DNA of 30,752 nt from JBMNKL01 sp050261495 (lineage in GTDB: Bacteria; Bacillota; Clostridia; Acetivibrionales; DTU013). The DNA is taken from assembly GCA_050261495.1 (NCBI GenBank), contig JBLNDI010000099.1, forward strand, positions 1 through 30,752, given 5' to 3'. The translations under genes were made by a program, and so were the position numbers. The notes beneath the pieces were generated by a model. That model worked only from the letters and a program-made list of their open reading frames with translations, had not been told where the DNA came from and did not search any database. Below are positions 1 through 8,110 of this stretch, one piece after another (position 1 is the stretch's first letter; every line of letters begins with the position of its first letter).

Positions 1-190
1 CAGGGCGGCTTGCAATTTGACATTAGGTTCCCTCGTGGGCAGGGTGCTTCACTTGCACGGCTTACATGCGTGTGCGGGTCAAGGCATCTTATGAAAGCGA
101 CTTAGCGAATCCCGCATATGCCAAACCAAGGTGAGGCAAATCCGCCAAGGACGGCGGATTTAGCTGGAAATGACACACGTCCTGCTATTT
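1..190 (+). ncRNA. candidate structured RNA, unidentified; 5' end outside window
   Basis: No convincing reading frame covers this stretch. It is rich in complementary segments. A perfect 9-bp stem pairs 138-146 with 153-161. Its 6-nt loop (147-152) is complementary to 179-183, giving a regular H-type pseudoknot with a 1-nt first loop and a 17-nt last loop. TAGC at 161-164 could alternatively pair with GCTA at 184-187. Further 5', 73-78 pairs with 111-116, and 83-87 with 118-122; these two helices cross. A U-rich stretch follows at 187-196 on the plus strand. Strand and ends are guesses. The size and pseudoknots would suit a clostridial class such as the raiA motif, but I cannot confirm any family. 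Confidence 0.3.
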
Positions 191-203
191 ATTCTTCACA
201 ACA

Positions 204-2657
204 TCACATCATATTAACCGGGTTGATATCCACGCTGAGCCTTACGTCATGCCTGCCCCTGATCCTGTCAAAGTAATCCGATGCGCCGGAAAGCAATTCC
301 ACCAGCCGTTCCAGTGAATCGCACTTTACCACCAGCCTCCACCTGTACCTGTTTTTCAGCTTTGAAACCGGCGCGCGCATCGGGCCGGGCATCAATTCGT
401 CGCCTTCATCGGCGTTTATGCCCGCCGACAGGTATGAAACGGTTTTCTTGGCATATTCAAAAGCATGCCTGTCATTAACTGAACTGACAATCAGGTACCC
501 TATATTTGTAAAAGGCGGATACTTCAGCCTTTTCCTGACTTCCGACTCCTGCCTGAAAAACGACTCGTAGTCATTCCTGCATGACGAGACAATGCTGTAA
601 TCGTCGGTATTATATGTTTGTATAATAACCCTTCCGGGAATCCTTCCCCGGCCGGCCCTGCCTGAAACCTGCGTTATAAGCTGGAAAGTCCTCTCCGACG
701 CCCTGTAGTCATTAATGCCAAGCATGCTGTCCGCCGCCAATACTCCGACCAGCGTCACGTTCGGGAAATCATGCCCCTTGGCTATCATTTGGGTGCCAAC
801 GAGAATATTTATATTTTTCTCCCTGAATGCGTCAAGTATTTCTTCATGCGAATGTTTCCCCGTCGTTGTGTCCATATCCATCCTGATTACGGAACAACCG
901 GGAAAGCATTTCTTAAGCTCCTCCTCCACCTTTTGCGTACCAGCCCCAAACTGCTTTATGTTGCCGCTTTTGCACCTGGGACATGACGGCGGCATTTTTT
1001 CCGTATATCCGCAGTAATGACAGATAAGCCTGTTGTCAAAGGAATGGTAGGTCATCGTTATATTGCAGCGTATGCATTTAAGCGATATTCCGCAGCTCCT
1101 GCACAGTACGAACGACGCATACCCCCGTTTGTTCAGAAAAAGCATCGTCTGCTGCCCCGCAGCCAGGTTCTTTTCGATCTCGGCGGAAAGAGCGGCGCTG
1201 AACATCGACCTGTTCCCAAGTTCCAGTTCCTTCCTCATGTCCACTACCCGGACTTCCGGCATCGTAAGCGCATTTGCCCGTTCCTTCATGGAGAGCAGGA
1301 CGATTTCATTGTTTACAGCCCTTTGATAAGTATCGACCGACGGAGTGGCAGAGCCATAAATCAGCAAAGCTCCATCTTCCTCGCATCTTCTTGCCGCGAT
1401 TTGCAAGGCGCTGTACTTCGGCGTTGTTTCGGATTTATAAGAGGAAATCTCATGCTCCTCGTCTATGATAACCGCGCCGAGGTTTTCAAACGGTGCGAAT
1501 ACCGCGGATCTTGCCCCGACGGCGACCTTCACCTCGCCATTCCTAATCATCCTCCACTGGTCATACCGTTCACCAAGGGAAAGCCTGCTGTGCAATACCG
1601 CAACTTTGCTGCCAAACCTGCCTCTGAAACGGTCTACCATCTGCGGCGTCAGTGAAATCTCCGGAACCAGTACAATAGCCTGCCTGCCTTTATCAATTAC
1701 ATAATTGATCAGCTGCATGTACACTTCCGTTTTACCGCTGCCGGTTACACCGTGCAGCAGAATCTCGGCAAAAGCACGCTTATCGATTAAAGCCTTTGCC
1801 GTGTTAAGGACGGCTGACTGCTCAACGGTGGGTTTCATCGGCAGCGTTTCTTCCACATTCCTGTGCTTTACCGGGTCTCTTTTCACCTCTATGTCTACGT
1901 AGCGGATATACCCGTTCTTCCTGAGCGTATCCAGCACAGACACCGATACGGACGCGAACCTTGCCAGGTCCTGTACCGCAACATATTCATTTTCCAGCAG
2001 TATTTCCAGCACCCGTATCTGCTGTATGCTCTTCAGGACGCCTTTCTCTATATCTTCCGAAACCTCAAAGTGAGGCATGGCAAGTGCAGCCGCCCTTACG
2101 TTTTTCTCCCTTACGGCGCCGGCATACCGCTCATCGATACGTACCGCTCCCTTTTCCCCGAGTGCTTTTATATGCTCGTTAAACCTGCTTTTTATCCCGC
2201 ACAGCTTTTTCAGTTCCGCAAATTCCAGCACGCCATCGTTATCCTTCAATGCTTCCATTATTGCATTTTGCTCCGGAACACCCGTGTCAACCACATCGAC
2301 GAGCCGGACCACCCTTGTGCCTTTTACCCCGATTCCCGCGGGCAGCATGCACCTGACCGCCGCGCCATATGTGCAGAAATAGCGCTGTTTCATCCAAATT
2401 GCCAGGTTAATCAACTGCCTGGTAAGAACGGGTTTATCGTCTATGACCTTTTTTATTTTTTTAAGCGGGTGGGATTCAGCACTCTCGGCAAATCCGAAAA
2501 CATAACCTTCCTTTGGGCTGTCTCCCCTGCCGAACGGAACAATGACCCTCATCCCCGGCAAAATACCGTTCTCAAATTCCTCCGGAACAAGGTAATGGTA
2601 CAGCTTGTCATATTCACGTGTGGCGCCGCTTATCGCGACTACTGCAATTTTCCCCAT
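204..2657 (-). CDS. priA: primosomal protein N' / replication restart helicase PriA
   Basis: PriA is a superfamily 2 3'-to-5' DNA helicase that recognises stalled forks and reloads the replisome. The 817-residue product has the usual family length. In order it shows an N-terminal 3'-DNA-binding region, Walker A GVTGSGKT near 303-310, a DEEH box near 399-402, and the family's zinc-binding insert: four Cys pairs between about 519 and 562 (CxxC, CxxC, CxxC, CPRC). I chose the ATG at 2657 because GGAGAGG lies 6 nt upstream. An upstream ATG at 2672 would add five residues but has no clear ribosome binding site. In many Firmicutes priA directly follows coaBC, with def and fmt downstream. Here coaBC is about 22 kb away at 25080-26285, and 203 non-coding bases follow priA. 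Confidence 0.96.
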   Translation of the reverse strand: MGKIAVVAISGATREYDKLYHYLVPEEFENGILPGMRVIVPFGRGDSPKEGYVFGFAESAESHPLKKIKKVIDDKPVLTRQLINLAIWMKQRYFCTYGAAVRCMLPAGIGVKGTRVVRLVDVVDTGVPEQNAIMEALKDNDGVLEFAELKKLCGIKSRFNEHIKALGEKGAVRIDERYAGAVREKNVRAAALAMPHFEVSEDIEKGVLKSIQQIRVLEILLENEYVAVQDLARFASVSVSVLDTLRKNGYIRYVDIEVKRDPVKHRNVEETLPMKPTVEQSAVLNTAKALIDKRAFAEILLHGVTGSGKTEVYMQLINYVIDKGRQAIVLVPEISLTPQMVDRFRGRFGSKVAVLHSRLSLGERYDQWRMIRNGEVKVAVGARSAVFAPFENLGAVIIDEEHEISSYKSETTPKYSALQIAARRCEEDGALLIYGSATPSVDTYQRAVNNEIVLLSMKERANALTMPEVRVVDMRKELELGNRSMFSAALSAEIEKNLAAGQQTMLFLNKRGYASFVLCRSCGISLKCIRCNITMTYHSFDNRLICHYCGYTEKMPPSCPRCKSGNIKQFGAGTQKVEEELKKCFPGCSVIRMDMDTTTGKHSHEEILDAFREKNINILVGTQMIAKGHDFPNVTLVGVLAADSMLGINDYRASERTFQLITQVSGRAGRGRIPGRVIIQTYNTDDYSIVSSCRNDYESFFRQESEVRKRLKYPPFTNIGYLIVSSVNDRHAFEYAKKTVSYLSAGINADEGDELMPGPMRAPVSKLKNRYRWRLVVKCDSLERLVELLSGASDYFDRIRGRHDVRLSVDINPVNMM

Positions 2658-2728
2658 TATATGCCTCTCCATTATGTCTTCCCAATTTTATCCGACAAAT
2701 TGATTATACATCATGGAACCTTTATTTT

Positions 2729-2770
2729 CTATCAGGCTGATTTCAGACTAATATCTATCAGGCTGATTTC
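2729..2770. repeat. pair of 16-bp direct repeats, each containing a dyad; possible operator
   Basis: CTATCAGGCTGATTTC occurs exactly at 2729-2744 and again at 2755-2770, 26 bp apart. Each copy contains the palindrome ATCAG-G-CTGAT. The pair sits in the 255-bp divergent region between priA (minus) and tmcAL (plus). Two identical dyads between divergent genes look like binding sites for a dimeric regulator, but no regulator is identified. A TATAAT on the minus strand at 2703-2708 could be the priA -10 box, without a good -35. Confidence 0.45.
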
Positions 2771-2845
2771 CGCTGCTGCACCTGTTTGCCCCAAAACTTG
2801 AAAAACGGTACAGTTGGCCGGACAAAATACTTTATGTTCTATGCC

Positions 2846-2874
2846 TATACATTAAATGGATTTTAGACTATAAT
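2846..2874 (+). promoter_or_regulatory. candidate sigma-A promoter of tmcAL
   Basis: TATAAT at 2869-2874 is a perfect -10. With a 17-bp spacer, the -35 would be TATACA at 2846-2851 (4 of 6 matches). The start would fall about 32 nt before the tmcAL ATG. Confidence 0.5.
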
Positions 2875-2912
2875 CGACATGGGACATCATATAAACAAAC
2901 AGAGGAGTATAG

Positions 2913-4175
2913 ATGAAAGTACTTGGAATAGTAGCTGAATACAATCCTTTTCACAACGGCCATCTCTACCATGTCCGGACAGCCAGGGAACTCTCCGGGG
3001 CGGATTGCATTGTCGCGGTAATGAGTGGGAACTACACACAGCGCGGAGAACCCGCGATTGTAGACAAATGGGCAAGAACTGAAATGGCCTTGCTTTGCGG
3101 CATTGACCTTGTCATTGAATTACCGGTCGCATACGCCATGGCCAGCGCGGAATTTTTCGCCTACGGAGCGGTGAGGCTTCTTGACAGCCTTGGCGTTGTA
3201 AATGCGCTCTGTTTCGGTAGCGAATCCGGAGACCTGGAAAAACTTGCCGAAGCAGCATCCATACTCCTGGAAGAACCCGATGAGTATAAAAACGAGCTTA
3301 AAGCCCTGCTCAACTCCGGGAAATCTTTCCCGTCCGCAAGGCAGTCGGCACTATCCGCTTACCTTAAGTCGAAGCTCGGAAACGATAATATTTCCGAAAC
3401 CCTCAGAACTCCAAACAACATTCTCGGCATAGAATACATCAAGGCTCTCAAGCGCCTTGGCAGCAACATCGTTCCAATGACCGTCGGCAGGATCGGAAAT
3501 GACTACAACCAGGGCGAACTGTCCGGCGAAATAAGCAGCGCCACGTCTATAAGGAATACGATTGCCGATAACCCATGGAATGTCGCATCAAGCTTGCTGG
3601 CTCCGGCCTTGCCGGCCTCTTCCCTGGACATTCTCGAACGTGAGCTGGCGCTGGGCAGGGGTCCCGTATTCCCATCCGATTTCGGCACTACTTTGTTGTC
3701 GCTTCTTAGAAAGATGACGGCGGATGAAATCCGGGCGCTGCCATACATGGAAGACGGGCTCGAAAACAGGATCGCACTGGCGGCAAGAAAATCCGGTTCC
3801 TTTGACGAACTGTTAAATTCAATATGCACAAGGCGTTATACGGCAACAAGAATACAAAGAATTCTTTTCAGCGTACTGACCGGGCTGACCGGCAACATGT
3901 TCGACAGCTTCAATAAGATGGGCGGCCCTGCATATATACGTGTCCTGGGATTCAACCATACGGGCAGGAAGCTGCTGTCAAAAATCAGGAAAAAAGCCGC
4001 TCTTCCCGTTATCATAAAAACAGCCGGACGTAAAAAGTCGGATCTCCCCGGTGTCTCCGACATGCTTGCACTGGAAGCAGGGGCAACCGACCAATACGTT
4101 CTTGGCTTTAAAAATCCCCATATGCGCGTTTCCGGAAGCGAGTTCACGAGAAATGTCATCTACCTTTCAGAGTAA
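2913..4175 (+). CDS. tmcAL: tRNA(Met) cytidine acetate ligase TmcAL
   Basis: TmcAL-family proteins (formerly YlbM) use ATP and acetate to make N4-acetylcytidine at the wobble position of elongator tRNA-Met, which protects AUG decoding. The 420-residue product begins with a nucleotidyltransferase fold: GIVAEYNPFHNGH at residues 5-17 includes the HxGH-type nucleotide-binding motif, followed by MSGNYTQRGEP and a long helical C-terminal region typical of the family. Length matches the roughly 400-residue norm. The ATG at 2913 has GAGGAG about 6 nt upstream. The gene appears monocistronic, 129 bp before the next plus-strand gene, and is divergent from priA. I see no terminator directly after it. 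Confidence 0.93.
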   Translation: MKVLGIVAEYNPFHNGHLYHVRTARELSGADCIVAVMSGNYTQRGEPAIVDKWARTEMALLCGIDLVIELPVAYAMASAEFFAYGAVRLLDSLGVVNALCFGSESGDLEKLAEAASILLEEPDEYKNELKALLNSGKSFPSARQSALSAYLKSKLGNDNISETLRTPNNILGIEYIKALKRLGSNIVPMTVGRIGNDYNQGELSGEISSATSIRNTIADNPWNVASSLLAPALPASSLDILERELALGRGPVFPSDFGTTLLSLLRKMTADEIRALPYMEDGLENRIALAARKSGSFDELLNSICTRRYTATRIQRILFSVLTGLTGNMFDSFNKMGGPAYIRVLGFNHTGRKLLSKIRKKAALPVIIKTAGRKKSDLPGVSDMLALEAGATDQYVLGFKNPHMRVSGSEFTRNVIYLSE

Positions 4176-4304
4176 AAAAGCATATTTCCCGACGAATTGC
4201 TCTGTTTAGGAAAAAATAAGCTATTCATCAATTTTTTGGTCATACGGCAGGAATTTTTATGACTTTATAGAATAGGTATATATTATGAAAGATGGAGGTG
4301 CCCT

Positions 4305-5108
4305 ATGAAGTATCTTGTTAATGCACTCAATTTTTCGGTCAGGAATTGGATGCTTATAATTCCGCTTTATGTCCTTACGGCGCTTGCGGCATTGATCAGC
4401 GGCGCCGGCGCCACGCTAAGCCTTGGCACTATTTCGGACATGATGACAAGAGGCGGTTTCAACGATCCTGACCAGCTGATAAGATTTATTCCGGGGATTT
4501 TAACAGCCGCAATAGGCGGAAGCATTGTATCATTTTTGGTCCAGTTTGCTATTTATCCCATCTCTTACGGATTGGTGAACAAAAGCCTCGAAACAGGCAA
4601 CACAAATCTTAACGATATGGGCAATGCCCTGAAGGAAAACTTTGTAAAGTATCTTCTGTATTTTGTCGGGCAGTTGGTTGTCTTCGGAGTTTTCTTCATA
4701 GCCGCATTCCTTGTGACTTTGCTGCTAGGGTTGATATTTTCTGTTCTGGGCGGGATTGGCTTGGCATTGATGGCTTTAGTGATTCTTGCGTTATTCTTAG
4801 CCTACATAGTTTTAAATACGCTCTTGTGCCTGTGGTTTTCCGCGATGGTCATTGACAATCTTGACGTAGTCGCATCAGCCAAAAAATCGGTGGAAATTGT
4901 CAAAAGCTTTTTCTGGACCGTATTGGGCATCAATGTGCTTGTGCTTATTGCCGGGTCGATTGTAGGCGGAATCCTTGGCTTCGTTAATATAATACCTTTG
5001 CTCGGTCCTATTATATTCAGCATTGTGCCTTCTGCACAGACCTTCATCTCGCTTGTATTCTATATAATGTTCTACCGTGACAAAACAGGCAGAATTGCAA
5101 ACGCATAG
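4305..5108 (+). CDS. polytopic membrane protein of unknown function
   Basis: I do not recognise a characterised family with certainty. The 267 residues are strongly hydrophobic, with about six predicted membrane segments near 15-37, 60-85, 115-145, 148-170, 203-228 and 230-255. A polar stretch near 40-60 and a loop with DNLDVVASAKKSVEIVKS near 185-201 are also visible. That loop resembles the glycerophosphodiesterase-associated membrane domain and related DUF proteins, where a similar DxxxAxxxS motif precedes a membrane helix. This is an impression, not a family assignment. The start ATG at 4305 has GGAGGTG 6 nt upstream. A TAGAAT at 4268-4273 could be a -10 box. The gene is closed by the strong terminator at 5151-5176, so it looks like a single-gene unit or the last gene after tmcAL. 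Confidence 0.85.
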   Translation: MKYLVNALNFSVRNWMLIIPLYVLTALAALISGAGATLSLGTISDMMTRGGFNDPDQLIRFIPGILTAAIGGSIVSFLVQFAIYPISYGLVNKSLETGNTNLNDMGNALKENFVKYLLYFVGQLVVFGVFFIAAFLVTLLLGLIFSVLGGIGLALMALVILALFLAYIVLNTLLCLWFSAMVIDNLDVVASAKKSVEIVKSFFWTVLGINVLVLIAGSIVGGILGFVNIIPLLGPIIFSIVPSAQTFISLVFYIMFYRDKTGRIANA

Positions 5109-5150
5109 GGCATTCTCTTGACGCAAAATACATATGATAATGAGAGAGGC

Positions 5151-5176
5151 GGGCCGGTTGACCGGCCCTTTTTATT
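5151..5176 (+). terminator. Rho-independent terminator after the 4305-5108 gene
   Basis: GGGCCGG (5151-5157), loop TTGA, and CCGGCCC (5162-5168) form a perfect 7-bp GC stem, followed by TTTTTATT. It separates the membrane protein from the downstream Bce-type operon. Confidence 0.93.
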
Positions 5177-5290
5177 GTGCCCGCATGCAATAATACGTAT
5201 CCCTTTTTATCCGTCTTCTGCTTTGCAGTCCCGAATGGATTGCACGCATCCTTGGCACACCATTTTTGCAATATCAAATCAAGCGCGCTG

Positions 5291-5299
5291 TGATATAAT
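5291..5299 (+). promoter_or_regulatory. extended -10 promoter of the Bce-type operon
   Basis: TGATATAAT is a perfect extended -10 (TGnTATAAT). At 17-bp spacing the -35 region (5271-5276, ATATCA) is poor, consistent with extended -10 or activator dependence. The start of transcription would be about 30 nt before the response regulator ATG. Confidence 0.55.
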
Positions 5300-5338
5300 G
5301 TAAATAAATAAAATGAAATATCTGGGCGGGTGGCCGGG

Positions 5339-6049
5339 ATGTATAAAATTTTAATCGTGGAAGACGACCGGAAATTATGCGGCCTGATATCCGATTATTT
5401 GTCGAGATACGGCTATGAAGTGCATTCGTCGGATGATTTCAGAAACATTGAAAACATTTTTGACAATATAAACCCCAGCCTTTTGCTGCTTGACGTAAAC
5501 CTGCCGTACATGGACGGATTTTGGCTTTGCAGGAGCATCAGGCGCAGGTCCGGCATCCCGATTATAATTATATCTGCTCGCGGAGCGGACATGGAGCAGG
5601 TCATGGGCATCGAGTCAGGAGCGGACGATTATATTGTCAAGCCGTTCAACCTGGAAGTCCTCCTGGCTAAAGTCAAATCCGCCATCAGAAGGGCTTACGG
5701 GGAATATTCGGCATATGTGCCGGCGGAACCGGTTTCGGGCGCGAGCGGCGGCATCGGACTGGTTTTGGACGAGTCTGGCTTTAAAGCCCGTTTCGGCGGC
5801 AATTCCACGGAGTTGACAAAAAACGAGTTCAAGCTTTTAAAAAAGCTTTATGAAAATATAAACAGCAGGATTACAACCAGGGAAGAGTTGCTGGAGGAGC
5901 TTTGGGACGACGCAGGGTTTGTGGACGACAACACGCTGACCGTCAATGTCACGAGGGTAAGGAGCAAGCTGGCCGCCATCGGGCTCCCGGACGCGCTTAA
6001 GACAAAAAGGGGCGTAGGATATTTTCTTGAAATAGGGCCGCCGGAATAA
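5339..6049 (+). CDS. BceR-like OmpR-family response regulator
   Basis: This DNA-binding response regulator should be phosphorylated by the kinase encoded downstream and switch on the adjacent ABC transporter genes. The receiver domain (about 1-115) has the acidic pair D9/D10, the phospho-acceptor D52 in LLLLDVNLP, and the conserved lysine in IVKPF. A winged-helix OmpR-type effector domain fills about 140-236 (TKNEFKLLKKL, VNVTRVRSKL, KTKRGVGYFL). The signature DGFWLCRSIRRRS resembles BceR-type regulators. I prefer the ATG at 5339 (MYKILIVEDD) over the GTG at 5330: it gives the family-typical N-terminus and has GGGTGG 5 nt upstream. The last codons and the TAA at 6047-6049 are the first unit of the 23-bp repeat that fills the gap to the kinase. 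Confidence 0.92.
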   Translation: MYKILIVEDDRKLCGLISDYLSRYGYEVHSSDDFRNIENIFDNINPSLLLLDVNLPYMDGFWLCRSIRRRSGIPIIIISARGADMEQVMGIESGADDYIVKPFNLEVLLAKVKSAIRRAYGEYSAYVPAEPVSGASGGIGLVLDESGFKARFGGNSTELTKNEFKLLKKLYENINSRITTREELLEELWDDAGFVDDNTLTVNVTRVRSKLAAIGLPDALKTKRGVGYFLEIGPPE

Positions 6050-6216
6050 TATGCCCGGGGGTCGCCGGATTAACGTGTTTAGGGTTGCCGGAGTTATACG
6101 TTCTGGAGCCCGGACTAATATGCTATGAATTACCGAGCAATTTGTTCGGGGTCGCCGGAGTTATATGCCTGGGATTGCCGGGTAATATGTTTTAAGAAGG
6201 TCGCCGGAATAATATG
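6039..6216 (+). repeat. ~23-bp degenerate tandem repeat at the regulator-kinase junction
   Basis: Eight related units with core close to CGCCGGARTAATATG start at 6039, 6063, 6086, 6108, 6131 (degenerate), 6153, 6176 and 6202. Spacing is 22-26 bp. The first unit contains the regulator stop (TAA 6047-6049, then ATG 6051-6053). The last contains the ATG at 6214 that can start the kinase. The outer units are identical over the 15-bp core while the inner ones have diverged. This suggests that an original TAATATG stop/start junction was tandemly duplicated. No other gene is evident in the 164-bp gap. Confidence 0.8.
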
Positions 6217-7242
6217 TTTGAAGATCGCTGCATGCCAAAAATATTAGTGAATTTTATAAAAGACCACGCGGGATTTACCGCGGTATATTTTTTGTCCTCC
6301 GCGCTGGTTATCGCCTTCTTCAACATAATTGCCGCAGATGACGGGGAAATTGTTTATCCGTTTTTAATTTCGCTTTTTATCTATATGGTTTTTATTATCT
6401 CGAGACTGCCGGGTTATATCAGGTTTCATACGGAATTGCGCAAAACCGTGGAAAGCCCGGCATGCCTCCTCCGCCCGTCGACAGCCGGGGAAGCGCACGC
6501 AGCGGAAACCATCGCGTCAATACACGAGAAATACATGGGAGAACTCACGCGCATCCGTTCCGAGCAAAAAGCGCGTGACCAGTTTATCACCCAATGGGTC
6601 CACAACATGAAAACCCCTGTTTCGGTAATAGACCTGATATTGCAGAAGATGGCCGCCGACGGTATTACCGGCGCCGGGCTCCCGGATATCAGGGAAGAAA
6701 ACGGCAGGCTGCTGTCAGGGCTCGAGCAGATGCTGCACATGATGAGGCTGACCGACTTCTCAAGGGATTGCATCCCGGAGCCGGTAGACCTGTCCGAGGC
6801 GGTAAGGAGCGTAATTAATGAAAAGAGAAACCAGTTCATATACAGCAATGTTTTCCCGAAGTTGCACCATGACGGCAGTCCGGTTATCGTGCTCACCGAC
6901 GCAAAGTGGAACCGCGTCATGCTTGAGCAGGTTGTATCAAATGCGATCAAGTATTCGGGCGGCTTTGAGGAAAGCCGCAACGTGCATTTCGACTTCCGGG
7001 CCGAGAATGGCCGCGTCATTCTTTCAATCCGCGACGAAGGCGTGGGAATACCAGAATATGACCTGCCGAGAGTATTCGAACCGTTTTTTACCGGCGAGAA
7101 CGGCAGAAAATTCCGCAATTCCTCGGGGATCGGCCTTTTCATATGCAAGACGATCGCGGACAAACTTGGCCACCATATAAGCATTAAATCGGAAGCAGGA
7201 AAAGGCGCCACGGTCAGCATTTCTTATATTTCAAAAATGTAA
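6214..7242 (+). CDS. BceS-like intramembrane-sensing histidine kinase
   Basis: The 342-residue product has two membrane helices (about 21-40 and 47-65) joined by only about seven outward residues and no sensor domain. This is the hallmark of BceS-type kinases, which sense antimicrobial peptides through their partner ABC transporter. The DHp helix carries H130 in FITQWVHNMKTPVS, the variant typical of this family. The ATPase domain shows N243 (NAIKYSGG), DEGVGIP near 274-280, an F box (RVFEPFFTG) and GIGLFI. The start is uncertain: the ATG at 6214 lies inside the last junction repeat and has an AAGAAGG too far upstream (13 nt). The in-frame ATG at 6232 (MPKILVNF) gives a more family-like N-terminus but has only a weak ribosome binding site. 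Confidence 0.92.
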   Translation: MFEDRCMPKILVNFIKDHAGFTAVYFLSSALVIAFFNIIAADDGEIVYPFLISLFIYMVFIISRLPGYIRFHTELRKTVESPACLLRPSTAGEAHAAETIASIHEKYMGELTRIRSEQKARDQFITQWVHNMKTPVSVIDLILQKMAADGITGAGLPDIREENGRLLSGLEQMLHMMRLTDFSRDCIPEPVDLSEAVRSVINEKRNQFIYSNVFPKLHHDGSPVIVLTDAKWNRVMLEQVVSNAIKYSGGFEESRNVHFDFRAENGRVILSIRDEGVGIPEYDLPRVFEPFFTGENGRKFRNSSGIGLFICKTIADKLGHHISIKSEAGKGATVSISYISKM

Positions 7243-7330
7243 GCTTATTTTAATATTAATCAATGGTTTAAAAGCGCGTCCTTCCCTAAAATTAACAACA
7301 TGAAAGCAGACTTTTGCAGGAGGGTTCAGC

Positions 7331-8110
7331 ATGCCTGTTTTATATGCGAAGCATATTGTAAAAATTTACGCGGCCAGGAAAGGCGCGGTCCCGACAAAAG
7401 CCCTTGCCGGCGTTGACATCAGCGTCGAAACCGGGGAATTCGTCGGGGTCATGGGGCCTTCGGGCAGCGGAAAAACTACTCTAATGAATATCTTGAGCGG
7501 GATAGACAGGCCGATGTCCGGCAACGTCGGGATCGACGGCGTGGAAATAGCGCGGATGACTCCGGATGAATTGGCGCTTTTCAGAAGAAGAAAAATGGGA
7601 TTTGTTTTCCAGGATTTCAACCTTATGGACAGCCTTACATTGAAGGAAAACATCATGCTGCCGATGATTCTCGACAGAAAAAAAGCCGGTGAAATGGAAA
7701 GCAAGGCCGGTGAAATAATGCGTATGCTTGACATTGCGGATATCGCCGACAAATACCCTTACGAAGTGTCAGGCGGCCAGCAGCAGAGGTGCGCCGTGGG
7801 AAGAGCGCTGGTAAACAGTCCCGCGGTGGTTTTCGCCGACGAGCCGACAGGCAACCTGGATTCCAGGTCATCCGGGACGGTTATGAAATACTTCGAAAAA
7901 ATAAATGAAGAAAAGCGCGCCACTATCCTGATTGTCACGCATGACCCGTTTGCCGCAAGCTTTTGCAGGAGGATCATATTCCTGAAGGACGGCGCTGTCA
8001 GCATGGAAATACTGCGAAAAGGACGGAGGAAAGAGTTCTTCGATAAAATCCTCGACTGCCTCGCGGTGCTTGGAGGTGGAAATAATGACATTCAGCCAGG
8101 CAGCATATAA
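7331..8110 (+). CDS. BceA-like ABC transporter ATP-binding protein
   Basis: This is the ATPase of a peptide-antibiotic sensing and resistance transporter (MacB/BceA branch), working with the FtsX-like permease encoded next. All ABC motifs are present in the 259-residue product: Walker A GPSGSGKTT at 42-50, Q-loop Q94 (FVFQDFNL), signature VSGGQQQR from 146, Walker B VVFADEPTGNLD with D170 and E171, and H-loop H204 (VTHD). The ATG at 7331 follows GGAGGGTT by a good distance. The last 26 bp overlap the permease gene, and the C-terminal tail after about residue 225 contains the permease ribosome binding site, implying translational coupling. An 88-bp gap separates it from the kinase gene; I see no convincing promoter there, though in related systems the regulator often acts just before bceA. 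Confidence 0.95.
   Translation: MPVLYAKHIVKIYAARKGAVPTKALAGVDISVETGEFVGVMGPSGSGKTTLMNILSGIDRPMSGNVGIDGVEIARMTPDELALFRRRKMGFVFQDFNLMDSLTLKENIMLPMILDRKKAGEMESKAGEIMRMLDIADIADKYPYEVSGGQQQRCAVGRALVNSPAVVFADEPTGNLDSRSSGTVMKYFEKINEEKRATILIVTHDPFAASFCRRIIFLKDGAVSMEILRKGRRKEFFDKILDCLAVLGGGNNDIQPGSI

Noticed and set aside
138..161. Perfect hairpin taken as a priA terminator
   Set aside because: No U-tract follows the stem on the minus strand, and the loop pairs with downstream sequence, so a pseudoknotted RNA explains it better.
1863..2801. 312-codon plus-strand frame opposite priA
   Set aside because: It is antisense to an intact, motif-complete priA, has no ribosome binding site and no recognisable domain.
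8085..8110. Frameshift or gene fusion where the ATPase and permease genes overlap
   Set aside because: Both frames are intact with normal lengths and the permease has its own ribosome binding site; this is ordinary coupled overlap.
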